This document shows positions 42,944-51,731 of a stretch of 62,335 nucleotides of DNA, piece after piece (position 1 is the first letter of the stretch; each line of letters opens with the position of its first letter). The stretch is from Pseudomonas sp. CC120222-01a (GTDB lineage: Bacteria > Pseudomonadota > Gammaproteobacteria > Pseudomonadales > Pseudomonadaceae). The DNA is taken from contig NZ_QEQQ01000031.1 in NCBI RefSeq assembly GCF_003097235.1, forward strand, positions 1 through 62,335, read 5' to 3'. The notes below the pieces were generated by a model. That model saw only the letters and a program-made list of their open reading frames with translations, had not been told where the DNA came from and did no database searches. Position numbers and translations under genes: made by a program.

Positions 42944-44881
42944 ATGGCGACGAGCAGGCACGGTGTTCTGGCCAACCTGGGCATGGCCCGCAAACTGGGC
43001 CTGGGGTTTGCCCTGGTGTTGCTGCTGACCGTCGCGGTGGCGGCCATCGGCATCGCGGCGCTGCACAGCGTTGGCCAGCGCTTCGACGGCCTGCGCCAGT
43101 TGGGCCAGATCAATACCGACCTGCTGCGGCTGCGCCAGCACGAGCAGGCCTTTGCCCTGCGCTCCGACATCAAGGAGGCCGAGGCCTTGCGCAGCGGCTT
43201 GCAGAGCCTTGCCGAGCGCGCCCGCAGCCTGCCAGCGCTGGCGGCGGCCGAGGCTGACCTGGCGGCTTACGGCCAGGCCTTCGAAGCTTTCGTCGAAGCG
43301 GTACAGGCCAAGGAGCTGGCGCTGGACATGGCCAGTTGGTCGGTGTCCAGCGTGGCCAACAACCTCGATGTGTTGCAGTCCGGCCTGGCCGACGATGCCA
43401 CCTACACCCTCAAACAGTCCCAAGGCCAGCAAGGTAGCGAGTTCCTCGAACAGGCCGGCCAGGTGGCACAGGTGTCGCGGCTGATGTTGCAGGCCATGGA
43501 TGAAGCGCGGGTACGCCTGGACAAGAGCCGCAAGGGCGAAGAGGGGGAGCAAGGCCGCATCGCCCAGACGGTCGAGGCGGCACAACTGGTCGATCAGCTC
43601 AAGGCCTCCGTCAGTGACGCGGGTTACCAGAGTGTGCTCGGTGAGGTGGCCGGGCACATTGCCAGCTTCTCCGACAAACTCAACGAATACACCGACCTGC
43701 TGGGCAAGGAGCAAGGCATCAAGGCGCAGTTGCAGGCGCGTGCCGAGCAGGTCACCGGCCGGGTCGACCAGGCCTATGCCGTCGATCAGCAAGCCATGCA
43801 GGCGGAACTTGCGCGCAACAGCCTGGCCATCGCCCTGGCTACCGGGCTGGCATTGCTGGTGGGCATCCTCGCCGCCTGGCTGATCACTCGCGCCGTGGTC
43901 GGCCCGCTCAAGCGCGTGATTGGCCGTGCCCAGCGCATTGCCGCAGGCGAGTTGAGCCTGGAGCGCGAGGACGCGCGCAGTGATGAAGTCGGCCAGCTGA
44001 TGCACGCCATGCAGCAGATGGCCGTCGGGCTATCAGGCGTGGTCAGCGGCCTGCAGCAAGGTATCGAGCAGCTGGCCGGCAGCGCCCAGGCGTTGTCGAC
44101 GGTGACCGAGCAGACCAACCGCGAGGTCGGCAGCCAGAAGGAAGAGACCGAGCAGGTGGCCACCGCCATGCAGCAGATGACCGCCACCGTGCATGACGTG
44201 GCGCGCAATGCCGAAGAGGCCGCACAAGCGGCGCAGGCCGCCGATGACAAGGTTGACGCCGGCCAGCGCGTGGTGCGCGAGAGCATGCAGCGCATCGAGC
44301 AGTTGGCCACGGCTGCAGACACGGCCAGTGCCGGGATCGACAGCCTGAGTGCCGAGATCCACACCATTGGCGATGTGCTGGAGGTGATCAAGAGCGTCGC
44401 TGAGCAGACCAACCTGCTGGCGCTCAACGCAGCCATCGAGGCGGCCCGGGCGGGTGAGCAGGGGCGTGGTTTTGCGGTGGTGGCCGACGAGGTGCGGGCG
44501 CTGGCCCGGCGTACCCGGCAGTCGACCGAGGAAATCGAGCGCCTGGTGGCCAGCCTGCGCGGCAATGCCCAGCAATCAGTGGCGCAGATCCGTGGCAGTA
44601 CCGAGCTGGTGCGCCTGGCCGTGGCCGATGCGCTGCAGACCGAGAGCGCGCTGGGCAGCATTGCGGTGGCGGTGTCGTTGATTCAGCAGATGAACCAGCA
44701 GATTGCGGCAGCGGCCGAGCAGCAGAGTTCGGTGGCCGAGGAAATCAGCCGTAGCGTGACGCAGATCCGTGGCAGTGCCGATCAGGCGGCGCTGGCGATG
44801 CAGGACAATGCCCGGTCCAGTATCGAACTGGCGCAGCTGGGTAATGACCTCAAGGGCATGGTCGGCCATTTCAGATTGTGA
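42944..44881 (+). CDS. Methyl-accepting chemotaxis protein, HBM-like sensor domain
   Basis: 645 residues from ATG 42944 (AGGGGA upstream). Membrane helix 1 at about 17-38, a large all-helical periplasmic domain of about 250 residues (39-288), helix 2 at about 291-312, then HAMP and a coiled-coil signalling domain whose tip has VAEQTNLLALNAAIEAARAG. The size and helical character of the sensor fit a helical bimodular (HBM) type, known to bind organic acids in P. putida receptors such as McpS. There is no WxxF-type CheR tether at the C-terminus. Ligand unknown. Confidence 0.93.
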   Translation: MATSRHGVLANLGMARKLGLGFALVLLLTVAVAAIGIAALHSVGQRFDGLRQLGQINTDLLRLRQHEQAFALRSDIKEAEALRSGLQSLAERARSLPALAAAEADLAAYGQAFEAFVEAVQAKELALDMASWSVSSVANNLDVLQSGLADDATYTLKQSQGQQGSEFLEQAGQVAQVSRLMLQAMDEARVRLDKSRKGEEGEQGRIAQTVEAAQLVDQLKASVSDAGYQSVLGEVAGHIASFSDKLNEYTDLLGKEQGIKAQLQARAEQVTGRVDQAYAVDQQAMQAELARNSLAIALATGLALLVGILAAWLITRAVVGPLKRVIGRAQRIAAGELSLEREDARSDEVGQLMHAMQQMAVGLSGVVSGLQQGIEQLAGSAQALSTVTEQTNREVGSQKEETEQVATAMQQMTATVHDVARNAEEAAQAAQAADDKVDAGQRVVRESMQRIEQLATAADTASAGIDSLSAEIHTIGDVLEVIKSVAEQTNLLALNAAIEAARAGEQGRGFAVVADEVRALARRTRQSTEEIERLVASLRGNAQQSVAQIRGSTELVRLAVADALQTESALGSIAVAVSLIQQMNQQIAAAAEQQSSVAEEISRSVTQIRGSADQAALAMQDNARSSIELAQLGNDLKGMVGHFRL

Positions 44882-44892
44882 TTGCCTGCACT

Positions 44893-44924
44893 GGCCTCTT
44901 CGCGGCTAAAGCCGCGAAGAGGCC
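44893..44924. terminator. Perfect REP-like hairpin after the chemoreceptor
   Basis: A 14-bp perfect stem (44893-44906 and 44911-44924, loop TAAA) carrying the CCTCTTCGCGG core of local REP elements. It sits between two convergent genes and probably also terminates transcription. Confidence 0.75.
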
Positions 44925-44944
44925 GGTACAGGCGATAAGTATCT

Positions 44945-46135
44945 TCAGGCCTTACGTGGGTTGAGGATCAGCAAGGTCAACACCCCCGCCACAATCCCCC
45001 AGAACGCCGAGCCGATCGAGAACAGCGTCAACCCCGACGCCGTCACCATGAAGGTGATCAGCGCCGCCTCGCGCTCCCTGGCCTCGCTCATGGCCACGGT
45101 CAACCCGTTCATGATCGAACCGAACAGCGCCAACGCCGCAATCGACAGCACCAGCTCCTTCGGCAGCGCCGCGAACAAGGCCGCCAGGGTGGCGCCGAAG
45201 GTACCGGCAATGCCATAGAAAATCCCGCACCACACCGCTGCGGTATAGCGCTTGCTCGGGTCTTCATGGGCGTGTGGCCCGGTGCAGATCGCCGCACTGA
45301 TCGCCGCCAGGTTGACCCCGTGTGAGCCGAACGGTGCCAGCAGCAGCGAAGCCAGACCCGTCGTTGAAATCAGCGGCGAGGCGGGCACCTGGTAGCCGTC
45401 GGCGCGCAGCACCGCCACGCCAGGCATGTTCTGCGAGGTCATCGCCACCACGAACAGCGGAATGCCGATGCTGATGGTCGCGGCCAGCGAGAAACTCGGC
45501 GTGGTCCACACCGGGGTGGCCACCTCCAGCTTGAAGCCGCTGAAGTCCAGCAGGCCGAGGGCGCCGGACAACGCCGTACCCACCAGCAAGGCGGCCAGCA
45601 CGCAGTAGCGCGGCGACAGGCGCTTGACCAGCAGGTAGCTGAAGAACATACCCAGAACCAGCAGGGTGCGGTGCTGGGCGGCAACGAAGATCTCGCTGCC
45701 GATCTTGAACAGGATGCCGGCCAGCAAGGCCGAGGCCAGCGAGGCCGGGATGCGCTTGACCAGGCGCTCGAAGCTGCCGGTCAGGCCGCAGATCAGCACC
45801 AGCAGCGCACAGGTGATGTAGGCACCGATGGCTTCGCCGTAGCTGACCCCGCCCAGGCTGGTAATCAGCAGCGCCGCGCCGGGGGTCGACCAGGCCACGG
45901 TGATCGGGGTGCGGTAGCGCAGCGACAGGCCGATGCTGCACGCCGCCATGCCGATCGACAGCGCCCAGATCCATGACGATATCTGCGCGTTCGTAAGGCC
46001 GGCTGCCTGGCCGGCCTGGAACATCAGCACCAGCGAACTGGTGTAGCCGGTGAGCATGGCGATGAAGCCGGCGACCACCGCCGACGGGGAGGTGTCTGCC
46101 AGGGGCCGCAGGCGTGCGGAGGTGGCATCGGTCAT
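44945..46135 (-). CDS. benE: Benzoate/H+ symporter, BenE family
   Basis: 396 residues, polytopic inner-membrane protein with about twelve helices. BenE-type hallmarks: ISSWIWALSIGMAACSIGLS, ITVAWSTPGAALLITSLGG, ASALLAGILFKIG, and VAMTSQNMPGVAVLRADGYQ. AAGGACC precedes ATG 46135; a longer frame to 46204 lacks a ribosome site. No benABCD genes are nearby, so its actual substrate is uncertain. Confidence 0.9.
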   Translation of the reverse strand: MTDATSARLRPLADTSPSAVVAGFIAMLTGYTSSLVLMFQAGQAAGLTNAQISSWIWALSIGMAACSIGLSLRYRTPITVAWSTPGAALLITSLGGVSYGEAIGAYITCALLVLICGLTGSFERLVKRIPASLASALLAGILFKIGSEIFVAAQHRTLLVLGMFFSYLLVKRLSPRYCVLAALLVGTALSGALGLLDFSGFKLEVATPVWTTPSFSLAATISIGIPLFVVAMTSQNMPGVAVLRADGYQVPASPLISTTGLASLLLAPFGSHGVNLAAISAAICTGPHAHEDPSKRYTAAVWCGIFYGIAGTFGATLAALFAALPKELVLSIAALALFGSIMNGLTVAMSEAREREAALITFMVTASGLTLFSIGSAFWGIVAGVLTLLILNPRKA

Positions 46136-46281
46136 TGGGTTGGGTCCTTGTCCATGTGTAAGCAGTTTTTTCAGACTAACGCGGGGCGGATTGATCCTTG
46201 CCATACAGCAGGCATTGCTTTTAGCCGTACAGTCGCCAACTATTGGGCAAGTTTTCGCAACTGCATGGGAGGGGACGGGCG

Positions 46282-46884
46282 ATGTTCAAGGTGTATGGTG
46301 ATTATCAGTCGGGCAACTGCTACAAGGTCAAGCTGATGCTCAGCCTGCTCGACCGCCCGTACGAATGGCAGTCGGTGGATATCCTCAAGGGCGAGACCGA
46401 AACGCCAGAGTTCCTGGCCATGAACCCCAACGGCAAGGTGCCGGTGCTCAAGCTCGACGACGGTACCTGCCTGTGGGAATCGAACGCGATCCTCAACTAC
46501 CTGGCCGACGGCAGCGAATTCCTGCCCAGCGAGCCGCGTTTGCGTACCCAAGTGTTGCAGTGGCAGTTCTTCGAGCAGTACAGCCATGAGCCGTATATTG
46601 CCGTGGCGCGGTTCATCCAGTTCTACCTGGGCCTGCCGGACGAGCGCGTGGAGGAATACCGCAAACTGCACAAGGGCGGTTACAAGGCGTTGAAGGTAAT
46701 GGAGCGGCAGTTGCAGATGACGCCGTATCTGGTCGGTGACCAGTACTCGATCGCCGATGTTGCGTTGTATGCCTACACCCATGTGGCGCATCAGGGCGGG
46801 TTCGACCTGGCCGATTACCCGGCAGTGCGCGCCTGGCTGGAGCGGGTGGCCAGCCATCCTCGGCATGTGCCGATGGTCGATTAA
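46282..46884 (+). CDS. Glutathione S-transferase
   Basis: 200 residues. Thioredoxin-like N-terminal half with KVYGDYQSGNCYKVKLMLSLL and the glutathione-binding NGKVPVLKLDDGT plus LWESNAILNYLAD, then an all-helical C-terminal domain with YLVGDQYSIADVALYAYTHV. The active residue is probably Ser or Cys in QSGNCYK. GAGGGGAC lies upstream of ATG 46282; a frame start at 46243 extends into non-coding sequence. Role in detoxification is general for the family. Confidence 0.93.
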   Translation: MFKVYGDYQSGNCYKVKLMLSLLDRPYEWQSVDILKGETETPEFLAMNPNGKVPVLKLDDGTCLWESNAILNYLADGSEFLPSEPRLRTQVLQWQFFEQYSHEPYIAVARFIQFYLGLPDERVEEYRKLHKGGYKALKVMERQLQMTPYLVGDQYSIADVALYAYTHVAHQGGFDLADYPAVRAWLERVASHPRHVPMVD

Positions 46885-46900
46885 ACACTGGGACTGCTTT

Positions 46901-47019
46901 TTGTGGGAGCGGCCTTGTGTCGCGAAAGGGCCGCAAAGCGGCCCCAGTAATATCAGCGTAAGTGCAAATACCCTGGGGCTGCTGCGCAGCCCTTTCGCGA
47001 CACAAGGCCGCTCCCACAA
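46901..47019. repeat. REP pair (GCGGCCTTGTGTCGCGAAAGG type)
   Basis: Arms at 46901-46932 and 46988-47019 are near-exact reverse complements, with the cores GGGAGCGGCCTTGTGTCGCG and CGCGACACAAGGCCGCTCCC. This is a sequence class different from the other REP pairs. It lies between convergent genes. A partial copy occurs at 61970-62011. Confidence 0.85.
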
Positions 47020-47033
47020 GAGCCGCGCAGGGC

Positions 47034-47399
47034 TTACGCGAAGCGCTTGTCCAGATAGGCAATGATGGCCTTGGACTCATACATCCAGGTCACCTTGCCC
47101 GCTTCTTCGATGCGCATGCACGGCACTTTCACCCGACCGCCACCTTCGAGCAGCGCCTGGCGATGTACGTCGTCGTTTTTGGCGTCACGCAACGCCACCG
47201 GCACGTTCAGGCGGTGCAGGGTACGGCGGGTCTTCACGCAGAACGGGCAGGCATGGAACTGGTACAGCGCGAGGCCCTTGGCCTCTTGCTCGACACGCGC
47301 CTGGGCCGCCGCATCACGCTTCTGCTTGGCCGGGCGGCTGATCCAGTCGCCGAACACGATGAGCTGGCCGAGGCCGACCCGCAGGGCTTTGACGATCAT
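47034..47399 (-). CDS. Glutaredoxin-like protein (GST N-terminal type)
   Basis: 121 residues. An N-terminal hydrophobic/basic stretch (VKALRVGLGQLIVFGDWISR) precedes a glutaredoxin fold with the redox motif ACPFCVKTRRTLHRLN (Cys-Pro-Phe-Cys, about residues 51-54), GGGRVKVPCMRIEE as cis-proline region, and YESKAIIAYLDKRF at the end. It could be a membrane-attached glutaredoxin. It lies upstream (in its own direction) of nothing clearly related; folE is separate by about 60 bases. Confidence 0.88.
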   Translation of the reverse strand: MIVKALRVGLGQLIVFGDWISRPAKQKRDAAAQARVEQEAKGLALYQFHACPFCVKTRRTLHRLNVPVALRDAKNDDVHRQALLEGGGRVKVPCMRIEEAGKVTWMYESKAIIAYLDKRFA

Positions 47400-47457
47400 G
47401 GGCTACTCCTGAAATGAAAAAGCCGACCCCTGGGGGCCGGCTCGGGTCATGCGCCGA

Positions 47458-48003
47458 TCACTTGATCAGGCTGAGGAACTCGCTGCGAGTCGAGGCGTTT
47501 TCACGGAACTCGCCCAGCATCACCGAGGTGAGCATGGTCGAATTCTGCTTTTCCACGCCACGCATCATCATGCACATGTGCTTGGCTTCGATGACCACTG
47601 CCACGCCAGCGGCGCCAGTTACCTGCTGCACGGCCTCGGCGATCTGGCGGCTGAGGTTTTCCTGGATCTGCAGGCGGCGGGCGAACATATCGACGATGCG
47701 CGCGACCTTCGACAGGCCCAGGACCTTGCCCTTGGGCAGGTAGGCGACGTGGGCCTTGCCGATGAAAGGCAGCATGTGGTGTTCGCACATCGAATACAGC
47801 TCGATGTCCCGGACCAGCACCATCTCGCTGTTGTCGGAGGTGAACAGCGCGCCGTTGGTGACTTCTTCCAGCGTCTGCTCATAACCGCGGCAAAGGTACT
47901 TCATGGCCTTTGCAGCCCGCTTGGGCGTGTCGAGCAGGCCCTCACGGGAGACGTCCTCGCCAAGTTGGCTGAGGATCTCGGTGTAGTTCTGTTCCAGGGA
48001 CAT
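47458..48003 (-). CDS. folE: GTP cyclohydrolase I
   Basis: 181 residues. It converts GTP to 7,8-dihydroneopterin triphosphate, the first step of folate synthesis. Zinc ligands are visible in SMCEHHMLPFIGKAHVAYLP and in the final GVAVVIEAKHMCMMMRGV; EFLSLIK ends the protein. I chose ATG 48003 (MSLEQNYTEIL), since the frame up to 48030 has no ribosome site. Pseudomonas often has more than one folE, so a second copy elsewhere is possible. Confidence 0.97.
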   Translation of the reverse strand: MSLEQNYTEILSQLGEDVSREGLLDTPKRAAKAMKYLCRGYEQTLEEVTNGALFTSDNSEMVLVRDIELYSMCEHHMLPFIGKAHVAYLPKGKVLGLSKVARIVDMFARRLQIQENLSRQIAEAVQQVTGAAGVAVVIEAKHMCMMMRGVEKQNSTMLTSVMLGEFRENASTRSEFLSLIK

Positions 48004-48073
48004 GTATCTACCTGTGGGTAAAAATCGCAAAAGGGAAGGGTACGGCGGCGCGGGCGGCGCTGCAAGCGCGGCG

Positions 48074-48634
48074 TTACTCGTCGCGGCCTTCCATCATGGT
48101 TCGCTTGAGCATCACATACACCGCGCCAGTGCCGCCATGGCGGGCCTGGCACGAGGTGAAGCCGAGCACTTGCGGGTGCTGGCGCAGCCAGGTGTTGACG
48201 TGGCTCTTGATCATCGGGCGCTTGCCATCCAGGCGTGCGGCCTTGCCGTGGGTCACCCGTACGCAGCGGACTTCCAGCTGAGTGGCTTCGGCGATAAAGG
48301 CCCACAGGGTTTCACGGGCCTTTTCCACGCTCATGCCGTGCAGGTCGAGGCTGCCCTCGAAGGCGATCTGGCCGAGCTTGAGCTTGCGGATCTGGCCTTC
48401 CTGCACGCCGTCGCGGCGCCACATCAGCTCGTCTTCGGCACCAACGTCGATGACGAACTGATCGGACAGGCCATCGATCACCAGGGCCTGGTCGCTGCGA
48501 ATGGTCGCCGCCTGGCGCAGGCCGGCCAGCTGCTTGCGGTCGGTTTTCGGCTTGCCCACGTCGGCGCGGTCGTGCTTGATCGGCTTGACGCCGCGCACTT
48601 CAGCGCTGAACAGGGAAAAATCGTCGTCTTGCAT
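48074..48634 (-). CDS. Smr-domain protein
   Basis: 186 residues. A C-terminal Smr (MutS2-related) domain with LDLHGMSVEKARETLWAFI, VTHGKAARLDGKRPMIKSHVNTWL and ARHGGTGAVYVML, the family's conserved LDLHG and GxG pattern. The N-terminal third (DDDFSLFSAEVRGVKPIKHD) is as in the proteobacterial YfcN/SmrB-like proteins, which cut mRNA at collided ribosomes. Cytosolic. Ahead of folE, same strand, 70 bases apart. Confidence 0.92.
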   Translation of the reverse strand: MQDDDFSLFSAEVRGVKPIKHDRADVGKPKTDRKQLAGLRQAATIRSDQALVIDGLSDQFVIDVGAEDELMWRRDGVQEGQIRKLKLGQIAFEGSLDLHGMSVEKARETLWAFIAEATQLEVRCVRVTHGKAARLDGKRPMIKSHVNTWLRQHPQVLGFTSCQARHGGTGAVYVMLKRTMMEGRDE

Positions 48635-48713
48635 GGTGCCTCCACGTGGGCGGCGTAGTTTACGCGATCAACCCAGTGTCGTCAGTACCGGCCTCTTCGC
48701 GGGGCACAAACCA

Positions 48714-49034
48714 CTAATCATGCTTTTTCATCAGGTGTGGCGACAGGTTCAGCTCGCGCCCGCGGCGCAGGCGAATACGGCTGCGTCGCCAGAAGCGCAC
48801 GCCAAGGTACAGCAGCAACAGCCCAACCACGGCCAGGATGCTGGCCAGCGGGCGGTTGGCATTGAGTTCAGCCAGGGCGGTGTAATTGCCGAGCAGCCCG
48901 GCGATGCCGGCCATGGCCAGCAATACGCCAAGCGTGGCGATCAGGGCCGACAGGCCGGCGGCAATACGTGCACCCCAGTTACGCGGTTCACGCGGGCGCA
49001 GACGCTTGGCGTCGAAACTGCCTTTGAGCTTCAT
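48714..49034 (-). CDS. Hypothetical membrane protein
   Basis: 106 residues from ATG 49034, chosen because GAGGAAA lies about 8 bases before it; an ATG at 49055 would add seven residues. Two hydrophobic helices (about 29-51 and 62-82, LSALIATLGVLLAMAGIAGLL and ASILAVVGLLLLYLGVRFW) are joined by a polar loop. The C-terminal tail is basic (RRSRIRLRRGREL). Family unknown to me; conserved-looking Pseudomonas membrane protein. Confidence 0.7.
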   Translation of the reverse strand: MKLKGSFDAKRLRPREPRNWGARIAAGLSALIATLGVLLAMAGIAGLLGNYTALAELNANRPLASILAVVGLLLLYLGVRFWRRSRIRLRRGRELNLSPHLMKKHD

Positions 49035-49122
49035 TCCAGTTTCCTCTGTGGACATCCGGAATTCGACCTGGGCCCGGCCCTGGGGTTCCGCCCGGCTGCC
49101 GGGCGGTCATCGCAGCGTCAGC

Positions 49123-49713
49123 TCAGATCAGGCTGGCGGTAGGGGCGACACAGGCGAAGTTATCGGCCATCACGGCCATTTCGCACGCGTGGATCTGGGC
49201 GGCGGGGATCACCTGATCCTTGAGCGCCAGGTCGCGGGTTGCCGAGGCGTCTTCCACCAGGGTGCAACGATAACCATAGTCCTTGGCGCGGCGCACGGTG
49301 GTGCTGACGCTGGAGTGGCTCATGAAGCCGCACACGATCAGGTCCAGGTGCCCCAGCTCCTGCAGGGTGTCGTGCAGCTTGGTGTTCTTGAAGGCGTTGG
49401 GCATGCGCTTTTCGATGACGATTTCACCTTCGCGCGGCTCCAGGCCCGGGATGAACTGGCCGGCCGGGCCCTGCGGGTCGAAGCGCCCGCCAACGGTACC
49501 GAGGTGGCGAACGTGGATGATCGGACGGCCGGCCTTACGGGCGGCGTCGAGCAACCGGGCGATGTTGGCCACGGCCTCGTCCATGCCCGACAGTTGCAGA
49601 GGACCACTCAGGTATTCCTTCTGCGCATCGATGATGATCAGGCTGGCTTGGCTCAGCTTGGCCGGCGGGTAGTCGCGGCCAGTGAGGCGGAACATCGTGG
49701 TTGGAACGGACAT
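49123..49713 (-). CDS. Isochorismatase-like cysteine hydrolase family protein, catalytic Cys replaced by Ser
   Basis: 196 residues with the isochorismatase-like fold: IIIDAQKEYL (Asp29), IVIEKRMPNAF (Lys102) and LIVCGFMSHSSVSTTVRRA. In family hydrolases this last block carries a cysteine two residues after the His (pattern T-H-x-C-V); here it is Ser135. Other fold elements are intact. The activity may be lost, altered or carried by Ser. It is a lone gene with its own start at 49713. Confidence 0.85.
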   Translation of the reverse strand: MSVPTTMFRLTGRDYPPAKLSQASLIIIDAQKEYLSGPLQLSGMDEAVANIARLLDAARKAGRPIIHVRHLGTVGGRFDPQGPAGQFIPGLEPREGEIVIEKRMPNAFKNTKLHDTLQELGHLDLIVCGFMSHSSVSTTVRRAKDYGYRCTLVEDASATRDLALKDQVIPAAQIHACEMAVMADNFACVAPTASLI

Positions 49714-49893
49714 CTAGGGCTCCTTCGGTAGGGCTTTTGTATACCTATTCTCCCTTGCCTTGGCGCCAATGGGAATGGTTGACATCGCAAACGGCGTGGT
49801 TACTGGCCTGTGGCCTGCCGTCGGGGCATTGCGCAGAACAAATGTGCGGGTGGGGCTGTTAGACTTTTGTACGGTCTGAATTAGGAGTACCCC

Positions 49894-50802
49894 GTGATCA
49901 CATCTCGTCTGCGCACGTTGCGCGACCATATCCGCTGGGCGGTCAGCCGCTTCCATGAGCACGAGCTGTTCTTCGGCCACGGCGCCGACAATGCCTGGGA
50001 CGAAGCCCGCCTGCTGGTGCTGGGCGCCGTGCACCTGCCATGGGAAATCGCCGACAGTTATCTGGACTGCCAACTAGAGGACGACGAGCGGGTACGCCTG
50101 CAGCACCTGCTCAAGCGCCGCATCGAAGACCGCGTGCCGACCGCCTACCTGCTGGGCGAAGCCTGGTTCTGCGGCATGTCGTTCATTGTCGACGAGCGCG
50201 TGCTGGTGCCCCGTTCACCGATCGGCGAGCTGATCGAAAAACGCTTCGAACCGTGGCTGGCACAGGAGCCGGCACGCATCCTCGACCTGTGCACCGGCTC
50301 CGGCTGCATCGGTATCGTGGCGGCCGAAGTGTTCCCCGAGGCTGAAGTGGTGCTGGCCGACCTGTCGTTCGACGCGCTGGAAGTGGCTAACCAGAACATC
50401 GAGCGCCATGGCCTCGATGAGCGCGTGTTCACCGTGCAGGGTGACGGCTTTGGTGGCTTGCCGGGGCAGCGTTTCGACCTGATTCTGTCCAACCCGCCGT
50501 ACGTCGACGCCGAGGACTTCGGCGACATGCCGGCCGAGTATCACCACGAGCCGGAAATGGGCCTGGCCTGCGGCAACGATGGCCTGGACCTGGTGCGGCG
50601 GATGCTGGCCGAGGCGGGCGACCACCTGACCGAGAAAGGCTTGCTGATCGTTGAGGTTGGCAACAGCCAGGTGCATGTCGAGGCGCTCTACCCGGAAGTG
50701 GACTTCGCCTGGCTGGAGTTCGAGCGTGGCGGGCATGGCGTGTTCATGCTGACCGCCGAGCAGTGCCGTCAGCACCAGGAGCTGTTCAAGGCTCGCGTCT
50801 GA
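49894..50802 (+). CDS. prmB: Ribosomal protein uL3 glutamine N5-methyltransferase
   Basis: 302 residues. It methylates a glutamine of ribosomal protein uL3 using S-adenosylmethionine. An N-terminal helical domain is followed by the Rossmann methyltransferase core with the SAM motif LDLCTGSGCIGIVAAEVFPE and the substrate-glutamine motif NPPY in LILSNPPYVDAEDFG. The linker TAYLLGEAWFCGMSFIVDERVLVPRSP is typical of PrmB/HemK proteins. aroC and an MFS gene follow some kilobases on, as in other pseudomonads. Confidence 0.96.
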   Translation: MITSRLRTLRDHIRWAVSRFHEHELFFGHGADNAWDEARLLVLGAVHLPWEIADSYLDCQLEDDERVRLQHLLKRRIEDRVPTAYLLGEAWFCGMSFIVDERVLVPRSPIGELIEKRFEPWLAQEPARILDLCTGSGCIGIVAAEVFPEAEVVLADLSFDALEVANQNIERHGLDERVFTVQGDGFGGLPGQRFDLILSNPPYVDAEDFGDMPAEYHHEPEMGLACGNDGLDLVRRMLAEAGDHLTEKGLLIVEVGNSQVHVEALYPEVDFAWLEFERGGHGVFMLTAEQCRQHQELFKARV

Positions 50803-50813
50803 CGCTGGATTGC

Positions 50814-50834
50814 CGGGGCTGCAACGCGGCCCCA
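50814..50834. terminator. GGGGC...GCCCC hairpin between convergent genes
   Basis: A 5-bp GC stem (50815-50819 and 50829-50833) around TGCAACGCG follows prmB. Nearly the same unit recurs at 51664-51682 and inside the 46901-47019 repeat. A short repeated hairpin of this type may be part of a REP family. Confidence 0.4.
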
Positions 50835-50839
50835 GTTGT

Positions 50840-51628
50840 CTACCGGGTAGCGATCCAGATCAACAAACCCGCCTGGAACACGGCAAACGCCACCAGGCAG
50901 GTGATGGTAAAGCGCAACCCGCTATCCTCACGCCGGTACTTGGCTACCCGCTCATCCCGCTCGCGCAATTGCCCCTCTTTCTCCAGCAACTGCTGCTCGG
51001 CCTGTTGCAACATCCCCGCCGCATCGAGAATGCCCAATTGCTGCACTTTCTCGGTATTCCAGCCGCCCTTGAGCTGGCTCACCGTTGTGTCGAGCGTGCG
51101 CCCCTTTAGGTGCTGCGGGTCGGCGTATTCCACTTCCATGCCGCAGGCGGTGATGAAGCGGTCGCGGCGCAGGCGGGTATCTTCGTTCAGCGCATCTTTG
51201 TTCGGCAGCGCCATGCCTTCGACCCGGTAGTTCGACCAGCGACGCTGCAGCCACTGCACGGCCTGGCCCAGCATGAAGCGGCCGAGGCCACGGTTCAGCG
51301 GCTCCAGTTGCAGGCCGCTGTCGCTGCCGAGGGTCACCAGGCGTTCGGTGTGATCCACCCGCACATCCAGCTGGTTCTGCTCCTTGCGCACTTTCTGCCC
51401 AGGCAGGCGGATTTCCATGCGCAGCAGGCTGTGGGCCTTGTCATGGCGCTCGGCGTAGGCGAACTCGACGAAGCGCAATGGCCGTGCACCGCTGTTGCGG
51501 TCGGTGGGCAAGGGCGCCAGGCGCAGCAACTGGAAGTGTTCGACGACAAGGTCGGCCCAGGGCAGGGCGGCAGGTTCCGGGGCGTGCGGCTCTTCGGCCG
51601 GTTCGACGGCGGCGGGGGCATCGGTCAT
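50840..51628 (-). CDS. Hypothetical protein with C-terminal membrane helix
   Basis: 262 residues from ATG 51628 (GAGGAAAT upstream; a TTG one codon before is also open). The acidic, proline-rich start (EPAEEPHAPEPAA) leads into a soluble domain, a coiled-coil region (LLEKEGQLRERDERVAKYRRED, about 215-238), and a final membrane helix (FTITCLVAFAVFQAGLLIWI). I do not recognise the family. The topology suggests a tail-anchored cytoplasmic protein. Confidence 0.75.
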   Translation of the reverse strand: MTDAPAAVEPAEEPHAPEPAALPWADLVVEHFQLLRLAPLPTDRNSGARPLRFVEFAYAERHDKAHSLLRMEIRLPGQKVRKEQNQLDVRVDHTERLVTLGSDSGLQLEPLNRGLGRFMLGQAVQWLQRRWSNYRVEGMALPNKDALNEDTRLRRDRFITACGMEVEYADPQHLKGRTLDTTVSQLKGGWNTEKVQQLGILDAAGMLQQAEQQLLEKEGQLRERDERVAKYRREDSGLRFTITCLVAFAVFQAGLLIWIATR

Positions 51629-51661
51629 CAAGGCATTTCCTCAGATACGGGCGGGCGCTGA

Positions 51662-51682
51662 TGGGGGCTGCAAAGCGGCCCC
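51662..51682. terminator. Short GC-rich hairpin between the two minus-strand genes
   Basis: GGGGC (51664-51668) pairs with GCCCC (51678-51682). The loop and flanks are like the unit at 50814-50834. No T tract, so the role is open. Confidence 0.35.
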
Positions 51683-51731
51683 AATCAGCACCGATACCGC
51701 GTTATCGGCAGGTTTTACCGATGTTTGAGGG

